A stretch of DNA of 64,000 bases from Aldehydirespirator sp965220645 (lineage in GTDB: Bacteria > Actinomycetota > Acidimicrobiia > Acidimicrobiales > Aldehydirespiratoraceae): contig OZ244836.1 in NCBI GenBank assembly GCA_965220645.1, positions 2,604,001-2,668,000 of the forward strand, written 5' to 3'. This document shows, piece after piece, positions 1 to 8,750 of the stretch. The first letter of the stretch is position 1, and the number at the start of each line of letters is the position of its first letter. Made by a program: the position numbers and the translations under genes. Under the pieces are notes generated by a model. The model did no database searches and was not told the DNA's origin. It saw only the letters and a list, made by a program, of their open reading frames with translations.

Positions 1-22
1 TAGTGGCGTCGCTGACACTCAT
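1..22 (-). CDS. aapP: Start of a gene cut by the window edge, probably aapP (amino-acid ABC ATPase)
   Basis: An ATG at 22-20 on the minus strand opens a frame (M-S-V-S-D-A-T) that runs off the window. A GGGGGG ribosome-binding stretch lies at 31-36, about 8 nt upstream. Position is the main argument: the genes upstream on this strand are a periplasmic binding protein and two permeases in the J-Q-M order of general amino-acid (Aap/Bzt) transporters, whose fourth gene is the ATPase AapP. Only seven codons are visible, so the product name rests on synteny alone. Confidence 0.45.
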
Positions 23-60
23 GATGCAGTCCCCCCTGTGGCCACGTCGCTGACACTCAT
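19..60 (-). CDS. 13-codon leader ORF overlapping the next start (ATGA)
   Basis: An ATG at 60-58 opens a 13-residue frame (MSVSDVATGGTAS) that stops with TGA at 21-19, overlapping the ATG of the next gene at 22-20. It has its own GGGGGA ribosome-binding site. Its first 15 bases are identical to the first 15 bases of the following gene, so it looks like a 38-bp duplication of the translation start. It could couple translation of the downstream gene or simply be a neutral duplication. Whether it is translated is unknown. Confidence 0.4.
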   Translation of the reverse strand: MSVSDVATGGTAS

Positions 61-100
61 CTCGTGTCCCCCATGTTCTCAGTCGTGTAAAAGTCCGGAA

Positions 101-2248
101 TCACCGCTCCCCCACTCCTAGCCGCTTCTCGAGACGCTGGCTGTGCTTGGACATGTTGTAGGCGAACAACCAGTAGATGAACGACGCGAACAGCAGACCC
201 TCGCGCTTGACGCCGAGGAACTCCGACTGGGCGGAAATGACTTTGTCGGCAATCCGCAGGAAGTCGAAGATCCCGACGATAGCCAGCAGCGAAGTCTCCT
301 TGAACGTGGCGATGACCTGGCCGACCAGAGGCGGGATCGAAACCCGCAGGGCCTGGGGCAGCACGATGAACAGGGTGCGCTGCACGGTGGTCAGCCCGAC
401 CGCGTCGGAGGCCTCGTACTGGCCGCGGCGGACGGCCTGCAGGCCGCCGCGGACGTTCTCGGCGAGGTAGGCAGCCGAGAACAGCGCGAAGCCGATCGTG
501 GCCCCGGCGATGTCCACCAGGGACATGTTCTGGGGAAGGAACAGGTTGAAGATCAGGGTGAAGAAGAACAGCACCGTGATCAGCGGCACGCCCCGGAACA
601 CCTCGATGTAGGCAGTGGACAGAACCCGGAAGATCGGCAGCTTGGACGTGCGGGCCAACGCGAGGAGCACGCCCATCGGGAACGCTAGCAGGAGCGTGAA
701 CACGGCCACGATGAGGGTGATGCCGAAGCCGCCGATCAGGGCGTCGGTGGGCGTGTCGACGGTGGAAGGCGAGTTGACCAAGGTGACCAGCCAGTGGAAC
801 ACGGCCATGGTCGCGACCCATGCGGCCACCAGCTTCATCCGTTGGGAGCGGTCCCCGGCGAAGTGGTGGGCCAGCAGGGCGATCACCGCCAGCAGCAGGA
901 AGCTGATCCGAGCCTTCTGAAGCATCGGGTACCACCCGAAGAAGGCGGCCGCCCAGTTGAGTACGGCAACCGCCACCAGCACGACGGCCATCACCCTGCC
1001 GGCCTCGCCGATGCGGGGGTGAGTCAGGAACCACACCACCACACCCCCTAAGGCGGCGAAGAACAGCGCCATCGGGAGGTCGGTGGACAGCACGTGGTCC
1101 CAGTCGAGGTCCGGGTCGCGCAACACGGCCCAGTACAGGACGAAGGGGGTCAGCACCCACAGCAGGTTCAGCGGAACCCGCAGCTTCGGGCCGGCTCGGG
1201 CCGCCCGCAGCACTCGCCCCAGTTGGTAGGTGGCCACCAGCAGGACCAACATGACCGTCCACGGCAGCTTCGTGGTCATCGCGACCGTGCTGCCGGGCTC
1301 GGCGATGAACTCGCCCTCCAGGAACGCGTAGTGCCCCCACGGGTACACCCACGCCGAGAGCACCATCACCGCGGCAGCCGCGAAGCACACGTGAATGGCC
1401 GGCACGAAGGTGTGGCGCCGGCGGACGTCGCCCAGCCCGAACCACAGCGCCGCGCCCGCGCCGGCGAGCACGACCACGGCCAGCCACCACCAAGCCCGGT
1501 CCGCCATGGCGTCGGCGAACGACTCCCGAACGATCTCACCCGTTGCGTACTGCTGCACGATCAGCACCCCGAAGCTCGCCAATACGAGCAGCCCATGAGC
1601 GATCCTCGGCTCTGATCTGCCGCGCAGATAGGTGCCCTGGAAGTGGAACCACAGGGCGACCGCGACGTTGGCCAGCACCAGCACGGCCAGCACCGCGAAG
1701 GCGTTGGCGTCCAGCCATTCGACTAAGGAGTCGCCGACGGCCTCCGAGGCGTCGCGGTGCAGGGCCCGGCCCTCGGCGTCGACGACTGCTGAGGGCTCCC
1801 GCAGCACGATCCCCGACGCGATCACGCCGCCTGCAGCCATCAGGTTCATCGACAGCTTCTTCATCGACATGCCGCGGCCGACTCGGGCCAGCAGCCCAAT
1901 CGACAGCCCGGAGAGCACTGCGATGGCACCGACGCAGACCCAGATGCGGGCGTACTGCTCCTGCGGGTAGGCGTGGGTGAACAAGAACCGCATGTTGGTC
2001 TTGACGGCCCGCCAGGTTCGCTCCTCGCTGAACATGAAGTTGAGCAGGCCGCGCACCACCAGGAACACGAGCAGCGAGAAGACCGCGCTGAGCAGCGCGT
2101 TGACCGGAGAGGAGAACAGGTTCCTGCCGAGCCACTCACCCGCCGACAGGCTCGGCTCATCGGGCTTCTGGGCAGGCTCGCGCTCGCCGGCCCACGGCTT
2201 CTGAGGACCGGCGGCCATTGCCGCCGGATCACCCCACGGCGCAGTCAT
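101..2248 (-). CDS. aapM: Amino-acid ABC transporter permease, AapM-like, with a long extra membrane region
   Basis: This is one of two inner-membrane permeases of a polar amino-acid importer. The conserved permease domain fills the last ~215 of 715 residues and carries the EAA-type coupling loop (EASDAVGL then LPQALR) that contacts the ATPase. The first ~490 residues are mostly hydrophobic segments separated by short loops, roughly ten or more predicted membrane spans; AapM proteins are normally about 380 residues. The start ATG at 2248 lies 36 nt downstream of the aapQ stop, consistent with one operon (aapJ-aapQ-aapM-aapP). The family call is firm; the role of the extra N-terminal membrane domain is unknown. 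Confidence 0.88.
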   Translation of the reverse strand: MTAPWGDPAAMAAGPQKPWAGEREPAQKPDEPSLSAGEWLGRNLFSSPVNALLSAVFSLLVFLVVRGLLNFMFSEERTWRAVKTNMRFLFTHAYPQEQYARIWVCVGAIAVLSGLSIGLLARVGRGMSMKKLSMNLMAAGGVIASGIVLREPSAVVDAEGRALHRDASEAVGDSLVEWLDANAFAVLAVLVLANVAVALWFHFQGTYLRGRSEPRIAHGLLVLASFGVLIVQQYATGEIVRESFADAMADRAWWWLAVVVLAGAGAALWFGLGDVRRRHTFVPAIHVCFAAAAVMVLSAWVYPWGHYAFLEGEFIAEPGSTVAMTTKLPWTVMLVLLVATYQLGRVLRAARAGPKLRVPLNLLWVLTPFVLYWAVLRDPDLDWDHVLSTDLPMALFFAALGGVVVWFLTHPRIGEAGRVMAVVLVAVAVLNWAAAFFGWYPMLQKARISFLLLAVIALLAHHFAGDRSQRMKLVAAWVATMAVFHWLVTLVNSPSTVDTPTDALIGGFGITLIVAVFTLLLAFPMGVLLALARTSKLPIFRVLSTAYIEVFRGVPLITVLFFFTLIFNLFLPQNMSLVDIAGATIGFALFSAAYLAENVRGGLQAVRRGQYEASDAVGLTTVQRTLFIVLPQALRVSIPPLVGQVIATFKETSLLAIVGIFDFLRIADKVISAQSEFLGVKREGLLFASFIYWLFAYNMSKHSQRLEKRLGVGER

Positions 2249-2284
2249 CTCAGCACTCCAGGCATCTTCAGCACTCCAGGCATC

Positions 2285-3820
2285 TCAGCGCTCCACGATC
2301 TTCATCCGGATGTTGAAGAAGTTGATCACCACGGAGATCGTCAACGAGCAGGCCAGGTAGAACAGCATCCACAGTGAGATCACTTCGAGCGTCTTGCCGG
2401 TCTGGTTGTAGACGATCTGGCCCACCTGGACGAAGTCGCTGTAGCCCACCGCGATCGCCAGGGAGGTGTTCTTGGTGAGGTTCAGGTACTGATTGCCCAG
2501 CGGCGGGAGTACCACCCTGAAGGCCTGGGGCAGGATGACGCGGCGCAGCATCGACAACCGCCGCAGTCCGACCGCCTGGGCGGCCTCGGTCTGGCCCTTC
2601 GGAACAGCCAGGATGCCGCCCCGCACGATCTCGGCGATGAACGACGCGGTGTACAGCACGACACCGAAGAACACCGCGGCGCCGCCCTGGGTGAGGTTCA
2701 ACCCGGCCGGACCGGGGTTGGGGAAGTTGCCGAGCTGCTCGACGTCGGGCGCCTTGATGTCGACGGGCTTGCCGGTGCGGCCGTCTCCGAACTTGTCGGC
2801 GATCACTCCGAGCAGGTCGGTGCCGGAGTTGATGATCCAGCTCGACAGGCCGGGCCAGCCCACCAGCACGAAGGCGATCACCGCCAGAGCGCCCACCCCG
2901 GCGAAGATGATGCGGAACCGATCGTCGTCGGTGAGCTTCATGAGCCCCGCAGGCGTGCGACGCCGCGCCAGGAAGCGACGGATCCACCATGCCGCTGCCG
3001 CCAGCGCGGCCAGCGACAGCACGACCTGCACGACGACCGGCGTCAACGAGGAGAATCCGTCGCCGATGAAGTCGAAGATGGCGCCCACCCAGCCGAAGAT
3101 CGGGTGCGCGACCCAGCCCACCGCGCCGAAGACGGCCAGCACCGCCAGCAAGCTCAGCACCGGGTAGGTGTCGCGCCCGGTGGCATCGTGACGGCGATCC
3201 TGGCGGCGCTTGACGAACCAGCCGACGAGGCAGCCGGCCGCGAGGAAGATCAGCCACTGGTAGAAGCCGTCGTCGATGTGCAGCCGCGGCACTGACAGCC
3301 CCTTGTTGGAGAGGTGCAGAAGGCCGTTGATGGGCCCCTGATCCAACTGGACGTCGGGAAGAGTGGCGACGAGGGCCCAGATGAAGACGATCTGAACCAG
3401 CAGGGGGATGTTGCGCATCGTCTCGACGAAGACGCTGCACATGCGGCTGACGATCCAGTTGCTCGACAGCCGCCCGACACCGATCAGCACCCCGAGGATG
3501 GTGGCGGCCACGATCCCGCCCGCGGCGATGCGGAGCGTGTTGACCGCACCGGCCCACAGCGCCCGGCCGGCGGTGTCGGGATCGGTGTCGATGCCCTCCC
3601 GGAGGTCGCTCCCAAGGCCGATACCCAGGAAGTCGTACCTGATCTCGATTCCCTGGCGGTTCAGGTTCTCGAGGGCCTGCGTGGTCAGGAAGAACAGGGC
3701 GAAGACGACCAGCACCAGCGTGAAGACCTGCGCCAGCCACTTGACGACGGTGGCGTCGCGGTAGAAGGGCGGACGCTGCGACTGGGTCGCGGCCAGCGTG
3801 GCTTGATCAGTGTTGGACAC
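2285..3820 (-). CDS. aapQ: Amino-acid ABC transporter permease, AapQ-like
   Basis: Partner permease of AapM in the amino-acid importer. After a cytoplasmic N-terminus a hydrophobic segment begins near residue 30. The sequence around residues 95-145 (VNTLRIAAGGIV, then IGVGRLSSN) is the start of the His/Glu/Gln-type permease domain. That domain is interrupted by a long insert, as is typical for AapQ, and resumes near residue 375 with the EAA loop (EAAQAVGLRRLS, LPQAFR). It is 511 residues against about 400 for typical AapQ, the surplus lying in the central membrane insert. It sits between aapJ and aapM on the same strand. Confidence 0.9.
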   Translation of the reverse strand: MSNTDQATLAATQSQRPPFYRDATVVKWLAQVFTLVLVVFALFFLTTQALENLNRQGIEIRYDFLGIGLGSDLREGIDTDPDTAGRALWAGAVNTLRIAAGGIVAATILGVLIGVGRLSSNWIVSRMCSVFVETMRNIPLLVQIVFIWALVATLPDVQLDQGPINGLLHLSNKGLSVPRLHIDDGFYQWLIFLAAGCLVGWFVKRRQDRRHDATGRDTYPVLSLLAVLAVFGAVGWVAHPIFGWVGAIFDFIGDGFSSLTPVVVQVVLSLAALAAAAWWIRRFLARRRTPAGLMKLTDDDRFRIIFAGVGALAVIAFVLVGWPGLSSWIINSGTDLLGVIADKFGDGRTGKPVDIKAPDVEQLGNFPNPGPAGLNLTQGGAAVFFGVVLYTASFIAEIVRGGILAVPKGQTEAAQAVGLRRLSMLRRVILPQAFRVVLPPLGNQYLNLTKNTSLAIAVGYSDFVQVGQIVYNQTGKTLEVISLWMLFYLACSLTISVVINFFNIRMKIVER

Positions 3821-3873
3821 GCCAGGGCGCCTCCAGGGCGGTCGGTCGCGGGTTCTTGGTGGCTAAACGAGCA

Positions 3874-3907
3874 ACGGGGGTCCGGGACTCATGCCCCGGA
3901 CCCCCGT
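3874..3907 (-). terminator. Strong 13-bp hairpin between aapJ and aapQ
   Basis: Arms 3874-3886 and 3895-3907 are perfect inverted repeats (ACGGGGGTCCGGG against CCCGGACCCCCGT) around an 8-nt loop. The hairpin sits in the 146-nt gap between the binding-protein and permease genes. No T-run follows on the minus strand, so it is more likely an mRNA-stabilising or partially terminating element that keeps the binding protein more abundant than the permeases, a common arrangement in ABC operons. Confidence 0.6.
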
Positions 3908-3966
3908 CAACCTAGACGAGTGCGTCCTCTAGACGCAGTCTTTGGACGCAGTCTTTGACCGCTCCT

Positions 3967-5130
3967 CTATCGGGCCGGAGGAGCGTAGATCAGGCCGCCG
4001 TCCAGCCAGCCGGCGTTGGCCGAGCCCTCGCGGGTCAGGCCGACCGGGTTCAGGTGGCGGGAGTAGATCTCGTCGTAGTTGCCGACCTGGGCGATCACCT
4101 GGCGGAAGGCGTCGGGGGCCAGGTCCATGTTCGACTGCTGCTCGTCGTCAGCGGCACCCAGCAGGCGGGCGGCCTCAGCGTCGGGCGGGCTGGCCGCCAT
4201 GTCGTCGACGTTGCCCGAGTTGATGCCCTTCTCGTCCGCAATGATCGTTGCGTACACGGTCCAGTTCACCACGTCCGCGAAGCGGGACTGATTCTGGCCG
4301 TAGGTCGGGCCGAGTGGCTCCTTGGAGATGGGCGTGGCCGGGAAGATCACCCAGTTCTCACCCGCAGGCTGCTGGTTGGCCTTGCGGCCGACCAGGGCCG
4401 AGCCGTCCGTCGTGATGACGTCGCAGGCACCGTTGATGAAGTTCTCGGTGACCTGGTCGAAGTCCTCGAACGTCGTGAGGTTGATGGGGACCCCGGCGGC
4501 GTCGGCCGCGTCGGCGATGTTCTGCTCGGTGGTGGTGCCCGCGTTGGTGCAGACGACGGCTCCCGCGATGTCGGCCACCTGGGAGGATCCCGAGAAGCCG
4601 GCGGACTCGCGGGCCATGAGCTGCTGGCCGTCGTAGTAGGTGGTGGGACCGAAGTCCATGCCCACCTCGGTGTCGCGGCTCTGGGTCCAGGTGGTGTTGC
4701 GCATCAGCACGTCAACTTCGCCCGTCTGCACCGCGGTGAACCGCTCAGCCGCAGTCAGCGGGGTGAAGACGACCGCGTCGGCGTCGCCGAACAGCGCCGC
4801 GGCCACCGCCCGGCAGTAGTCGGCGTCGAAGCCGGTCTGCGAGCCGTCCGGCTGGGTCTCGGAGAACGCCACCGCCGATCCGGACACGCCGCAGTTCAGC
4901 TCGCCGCGCGCCAGGACCGTGTCGAGCAGGTCCCCATCCTGGGTGTCCGCGATGGTGTCCTCCGGGGCCGGGGTGGTCTCCTCCGGGGCCGCGGTCGTCT
5001 CCGGGGCGGTCGCGTCATCAGGCGCCGCCGTGGTGTCGACGTCGTCGTCATCGCCGCACGCCGCCGCAAGAAGCGTGACGGCGCATAGAACGGCGAGCAC
5101 GCGCCAGACCAGAGATTTGTGGTGAGTCAC
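3967..5130 (-). CDS. aapJ: Amino-acid ABC transporter substrate-binding lipoprotein, AapJ-like
   Basis: Extracytoplasmic binding protein that delivers polar amino acids to AapQM. I chose the GTG at 5130 because a GGAGGG ribosome-binding site (plus-strand tccctcc, 5135-5141) lies just upstream and the product then begins with a lipoprotein signal (LAVLCAVTLLAAACGDDD, lipobox AAAC). That gives 387 residues. A longer reading from 5217 would put 29 charged residues before the signal. An acidic, Thr/Ala/Pro-rich linker follows the lipid-modified Cys, then a type 3 solute-binding fold with the AapJ-like motifs GFDADYCRAVAAALFGD and TTYYDGQQLM. It is roughly three-quarters identical by eye to the neighbouring gene at 5261-6403. 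Confidence 0.92.
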   Translation of the reverse strand: MTHHKSLVWRVLAVLCAVTLLAAACGDDDDVDTTAAPDDATAPETTAAPEETTPAPEDTIADTQDGDLLDTVLARGELNCGVSGSAVAFSETQPDGSQTGFDADYCRAVAAALFGDADAVVFTPLTAAERFTAVQTGEVDVLMRNTTWTQSRDTEVGMDFGPTTYYDGQQLMARESAGFSGSSQVADIAGAVVCTNAGTTTEQNIADAADAAGVPINLTTFEDFDQVTENFINGACDVITTDGSALVGRKANQQPAGENWVIFPATPISKEPLGPTYGQNQSRFADVVNWTVYATIIADEKGINSGNVDDMAASPPDAEAARLLGAADDEQQSNMDLAPDAFRQVIAQVGNYDEIYSRHLNPVGLTREGSANAGWLDGGLIYAPPAR

Positions 5131-5260
5131 AGTTTCCCTCCATGGGTGAGTGGTTGAGTGACGGTGCCACCGTATCTGGCCTGGGCTGCCCGTTTCAAGC
5201 TTGAAGCTCTCTGACATTGAGGTTTATGTGGTAGTTCTTACTCGATACTGGATCCACACC

Positions 5261-6403
5261 TCACCGAGCAGGAGGGGCGTATATCAGGCCGCCATCCTGC
5301 CAGCCCGCGTTCGGTGAGCCGGTGCGGGCAAGGCCGACCGGATCAAGATGGCGGGCGAGGATCTCGCCGTAGTTCCCCACCTGGGAGATTGCCTGGTAGA
5401 AGGCGTCGGGGGCCAGGCCCATGTTCGATTGCTGCTCGTCGTCAGAGACGCCCAGCAGCCGGGCGGCCTCCGCGTCGGGCGGATCGGACACCATGGCGTC
5501 GACGTTGGCCTGGGTGATCCCCTTCTCGTCCGCGATGATCGTGGCGTACACCGCCCAATTCACGACGTCGCCGAAGCGCGATTGGTTCTGCGGGTACACC
5601 GGGGCCAGCGGCTCCTTGGAGATCGGAGTGGCCGGGAAGATCACCCACTCCTGGTCGGTGGGCTGCTGCTTGGCCTTGCGCCCTGCCAGGGCCGAGCCGT
5701 CGGCGGTGGCCACGTCGCAGGAGCCCTTGATGAAGTTCTCGATGATGGCGTCGAAGTCCTCGAGGGTGGTGAGGGTGATGTCGATCCCGGCCGCGTCGGC
5801 GGCATCGGAGACGTTCTGCTCTGTCGTAGTCCCGGCCAGGGCGCACACGACGGCGCCGGCGAGGTCGGCCACTCCGGAGGAGGGCGAGTATCCGTCGGCG
5901 GCCCTGGCCATGAGCTGCTGGCCGTCGTAGTAGATCACCGGTCCAAAATCCAAGCCCACGGCGGTGTCGCGGCTCTGCGTCCAGGTGGTGCTGCGAATGA
6001 GCACGTCGATGTGGCCGGATTGAAGGGCCGCGAAGCGCTCCCCCGTGGTGAGCGACACGAACTCCACCGCATCGGCATCGCCGAACAGCGCTGCGGCTAC
6101 AACGCGGCAGTAGTCGGCGTCGACGCCGACGACACTTCCGTCGGGCTGGGTTTCGGAGAAGATCACCCTCGTGCCGGACACGCCGCACACCAGCTCGCCG
6201 CGGTCGACGACCTTGTCGAGCATGTCAGTTGGGAAGCGGTCCACATGAAAGTCGGGCGACGTCACCTCCGTCGTGGTGGCCTCGGCGGCTTCGGAGGTGG
6301 TCGCCTCCTCGATCACCGGGCCGCCGGCATCGTCGGAGCCTCCGCACGACCCGAGTGCGATCGCGGCCGCGACCAGCGCCACCGACAGTCGTGCGCTGGA
6401 CAT
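5261..6403 (-). CDS. Second AapJ-like amino-acid-binding lipoprotein (tandem paralogue)
   Basis: A 380-residue paralogue of the downstream aapJ. It has a short lipoprotein signal (SVALVAAAIALGSCGG), a Thr/Glu-rich linker, and a solute-binding domain carrying VDADYCRVVAAALFGD, IYYDGQQLMARA and the same C-terminal NAGWQDGGLIYAPPAR. Differences are concentrated in the signal, the linker and scattered surface positions, so the two proteins may serve the same permeases with shifted substrate preference. The ATG at 6403 lies 18 nt after the mpa stop, suggesting co-transcription with it. A 130-nt gap separates it from the other aapJ. Confidence 0.88.
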   Translation of the reverse strand: MSSARLSVALVAAAIALGSCGGSDDAGGPVIEEATTSEAAEATTTEVTSPDFHVDRFPTDMLDKVVDRGELVCGVSGTRVIFSETQPDGSVVGVDADYCRVVAAALFGDADAVEFVSLTTGERFAALQSGHIDVLIRSTTWTQSRDTAVGLDFGPVIYYDGQQLMARAADGYSPSSGVADLAGAVVCALAGTTTEQNVSDAADAAGIDITLTTLEDFDAIIENFIKGSCDVATADGSALAGRKAKQQPTDQEWVIFPATPISKEPLAPVYPQNQSRFGDVVNWAVYATIIADEKGITQANVDAMVSDPPDAEAARLLGVSDDEQQSNMGLAPDAFYQAISQVGNYGEILARHLDPVGLARTGSPNAGWQDGGLIYAPPAR

Positions 6404-6421
6404 GAAGGCCCCGCCGAGCCC

Positions 6422-8176
6422 CTACAGGTACTGGCCGGTCTGCACCCTCTCGATGGAGCGGCCGCCTGAGGCGATGTCCTCTTCGTCGCTGGACACGAGC
6501 GTGCGCACGAACACGATGCGCTCGCCCTTCTTTCCCGAGATCCGGGCCCAGTCGTCGGGGTTGGTGGTGTTGGGCAGGTCCTCGTGCTCCTTGAACTCCT
6601 GGCGCACCGAGGCGAGCAGGTCGGCGGTCATGATGCCGCGCTCCCCGCCGGCGATCTCCCGCTTGATGGCCAGCTTCTTGGCCCGCCGGACCACGTTCTC
6701 GATCATCGCTCCCGAGGCGAAGTCCCGGTAGTACATGACCTCCTTGTCACCGTTCTGGTAGGTGACCTCCAGGAAGCGGTTGGCGTCCGCGGGCCGGTAC
6801 ATGTCCTCCACGGTCTGCTCGATCATTCCCCTTACCGCCTTGTCGGAGTCGCCCCCGCCGACGGTGTCGACCATCTCGGCCGCGATGGGCAGGCTCGGAA
6901 TCAGGTAGCGGGCGAAGATGGACGCGGCCGCCTCGGCGTCGGGCCGCTCGATCTTGATCTTCACGTCGAGGCGGCCGGGACGCAGGATGGCGGGGTCTAT
7001 GAGGTCCTCACGGTTGGAGGCTCCGATGACGATGACGTTGCGCAGGGCCTCCACCCCGTCGATCTCGGCCAGGAGCTGGGGGACGATGGTCGACTCGATG
7101 TCGGAGCTGATGCCGGAGCCGCGGGTGCGGAACAGCGACTCCATCTCGTCGAAGAAGACGATGACGGGCCAGCCCTGCTCGCTCTTCTCCCGGGCTCGCT
7201 GGAATACCAGGCGGATCTGGCGCTCGGTCTCCCCCACGTACTTGTTGAGCAGCTCCGGGCCCTTGATGTTCAAGAAGAAGCTGCGGGCCCGCGCATCGCC
7301 GGACAGCTCCGACACCTTGCTGGCCAGACTGTTGGCCACCGCCTTGGCGATGAGGGTCTTGCCGCAGCCCGGTGGCCCGTAGAGCAGCACGCCCTTGGGC
7401 GCGGGCAGGTCGTACTCGGCGAACAGGGTGTGGTGCACGAACGGCAACTCGACCGCGTCGGTGATCTGCTCGATCTGGGTGTCGAGGCCGCCGACATCTT
7501 CGTAACAGGTGTCGGGCACCTCTTCCAGGATGAGATCCTCAACCTCGGGGCGGGGCAGGCGCTCGATGACGAGGTCGCCCGAGGCGTCGATGAGCACGTT
7601 GTCGCCGCTGCGGATCGGCTCGGCCGAGACGACCGCACTTAGCTCTACAACCCGCTCCTCGTCGGCCCTGCCCAGCACCACGGCCCGGTCGCCCCCCGGC
7701 AGCAGCTCCTTGACCGTGGCGACCTCGCCGGTGCGGTCCGGCCGGCGGGCCAGCACCACGCTGAACGACTCGTTGAGAGCAACCTCCTCACCGGCCCTCA
7801 GGTCGTCGGCGAGGTCGGGATGGACCGCAACCCGCATCTTGCGGCCCCCGGCCCGCACGTCCACGGTGCCGTCGTCGTTGCACCCGAGAACCGTGCCGTA
7901 CCCGCTGGGCGGCTGGGTGAGCTTCTCGACTTCCTCGCGCAGGGCGCCGATGTGCTCGCGCGCGTCGCGCAGCATGGTCGTGAGCCGCTCGTTCTGCGAT
8001 ACGGCCTGGGTCAGGCGACCCTTGGTGTCGGCCAGCCGCTCCTCGAGCATCCGCACCCGCTTGGGGGCGTCGTGCAGGCGGCGCCGCAGGGAGGCCACTT
8101 CCCCTTCGAGCTCGGACGCGAGTTGACGCAGACGCTCGAGATCTTGGGGTGAATCACCGATGCCAGCCGCGCTCAC
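6422..8176 (-). CDS. mpa: Proteasome-associated AAA ATPase (Mpa/ARC)
   Basis: Hexameric AAA ATPase that recruits Pup-tagged proteins, unfolds them and feeds them to the actinobacterial 20S proteasome. The order of parts is complete over 584 residues: an N-terminal coiled coil (about 10-85) that binds Pup, tandem OB-type domains (about 95-210), then the AAA module with Walker A (GPPGCGKTLIAKA), Walker B (VIVFFDEME) and the sensor region (GASNREDLIDPAILRPGR). The last residues, TGQYL, are the penultimate-Tyr tail that docks in proteasome pockets. No pup, prcA/prcB or pafA is present here; in many actinobacteria they lie nearby. It is followed closely by the AapJ-like gene. Confidence 0.96.
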   Translation of the reverse strand: MSAAGIGDSPQDLERLRQLASELEGEVASLRRRLHDAPKRVRMLEERLADTKGRLTQAVSQNERLTTMLRDAREHIGALREEVEKLTQPPSGYGTVLGCNDDGTVDVRAGGRKMRVAVHPDLADDLRAGEEVALNESFSVVLARRPDRTGEVATVKELLPGGDRAVVLGRADEERVVELSAVVSAEPIRSGDNVLIDASGDLVIERLPRPEVEDLILEEVPDTCYEDVGGLDTQIEQITDAVELPFVHHTLFAEYDLPAPKGVLLYGPPGCGKTLIAKAVANSLASKVSELSGDARARSFFLNIKGPELLNKYVGETERQIRLVFQRAREKSEQGWPVIVFFDEMESLFRTRGSGISSDIESTIVPQLLAEIDGVEALRNVIVIGASNREDLIDPAILRPGRLDVKIKIERPDAEAAASIFARYLIPSLPIAAEMVDTVGGGDSDKAVRGMIEQTVEDMYRPADANRFLEVTYQNGDKEVMYYRDFASGAMIENVVRRAKKLAIKREIAGGERGIMTADLLASVRQEFKEHEDLPNTTNPDDWARISGKKGERIVFVRTLVSSDEEDIASGGRSIERVQTGQYL

Positions 8177-8486
8177 GGCTCACCTCCTGCGCTGCTCCGT
8201 CGGCCGCTCCAAGACGACACCATAGACGGCACGAGGCTTCGAACGTGCATCCACGCAGACCGCGCATCCATCCAGACCCTGCATCCATACTGTTCAGCGG
8301 GTGCTGCTCGGTGCCGAACCGGGAGGCCCCCGGCCGGGGATGTTGGCAATAGTTGGAATCACCTGGCAACCTAAACAGCCAAAGGCCGCTATGCTGCAAA
8401 CAGGAGCAGTTCGCTGCGGCCGCTCCGACCGAATCGGGCTTGCCCCCACTAGAGCGCCCCACTTGAAGAGAGGTAACTCGACCGAC
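8177..8486. other. Divergent intergenic region between mpa and the ferredoxin gene
   Basis: About 310 bp with no convincing gene on either strand. It must hold the promoters for mpa (leftwards) and the ferredoxin gene (rightwards). A TATGCT at about 8390 is a possible -10 for the ferredoxin gene, but I see no well-placed -35. The stretch 8320-8400 is lower in GC than its surroundings. No hairpin or repeat stands out. Confidence 0.4.
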
Positions 8487-8720
8487 ATGAAGGTCTGGAT
8501 TGATCAGGACTTGTGCACGGGAGACGGCTTGTGCGAGGAGATCGCTCCCGATGTCTTCACCCTGCTTGACGACGGGCTCGCGTACGTGGTGGAGGACGGC
8601 AATGTGTTCTCCGATCCTGGTGGCCCCGATGGGCTGGCCGCGGTGCCGGCGGGCCAGGAGGAAGCCACGATCGAGTCGGCCGAGGAATGCCCCGGGGAGT
8701 GCATCTTCATAGAGGTGTGA
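8487..8720 (+). CDS. Small ferredoxin, three-Cys type with Asp in the cluster loop
   Basis: A 77-residue soluble electron carrier. The cluster-binding loop reads CTGDGLC (Cys10, Cys16) and the third ligand lies in ECPGEC near the C-terminus. Classical [4Fe-4S] ferredoxins of this size have CxxCxxC here; the central Cys is replaced by Asp, as in Pyrococcus furiosus ferredoxin and the [3Fe-4S] ferredoxins that serve cytochromes P450. It therefore probably holds a [3Fe-4S] or Asp-ligated [4Fe-4S] cluster. The ATG at 8487 is preceded by AGAGAGG about 12 nt upstream. No redox partner gene is adjacent, so its partner is unknown. Confidence 0.9.
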   Translation: MKVWIDQDLCTGDGLCEEIAPDVFTLLDDGLAYVVEDGNVFSDPGGPDGLAAVPAGQEEATIESAEECPGECIFIEV

Positions 8721-8750
8721 GCCCCGTCCGGCGCTGACCTGGCGAGCGGA

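Noticed and set aside
2268..3740. 490-codon minus-strand frame overlapping aapQ
   Set aside because: It is another frame of the same strand as aapQ; the translation is Arg/Gly/Pro-rich while the aapQ frame gives clear permease motifs.
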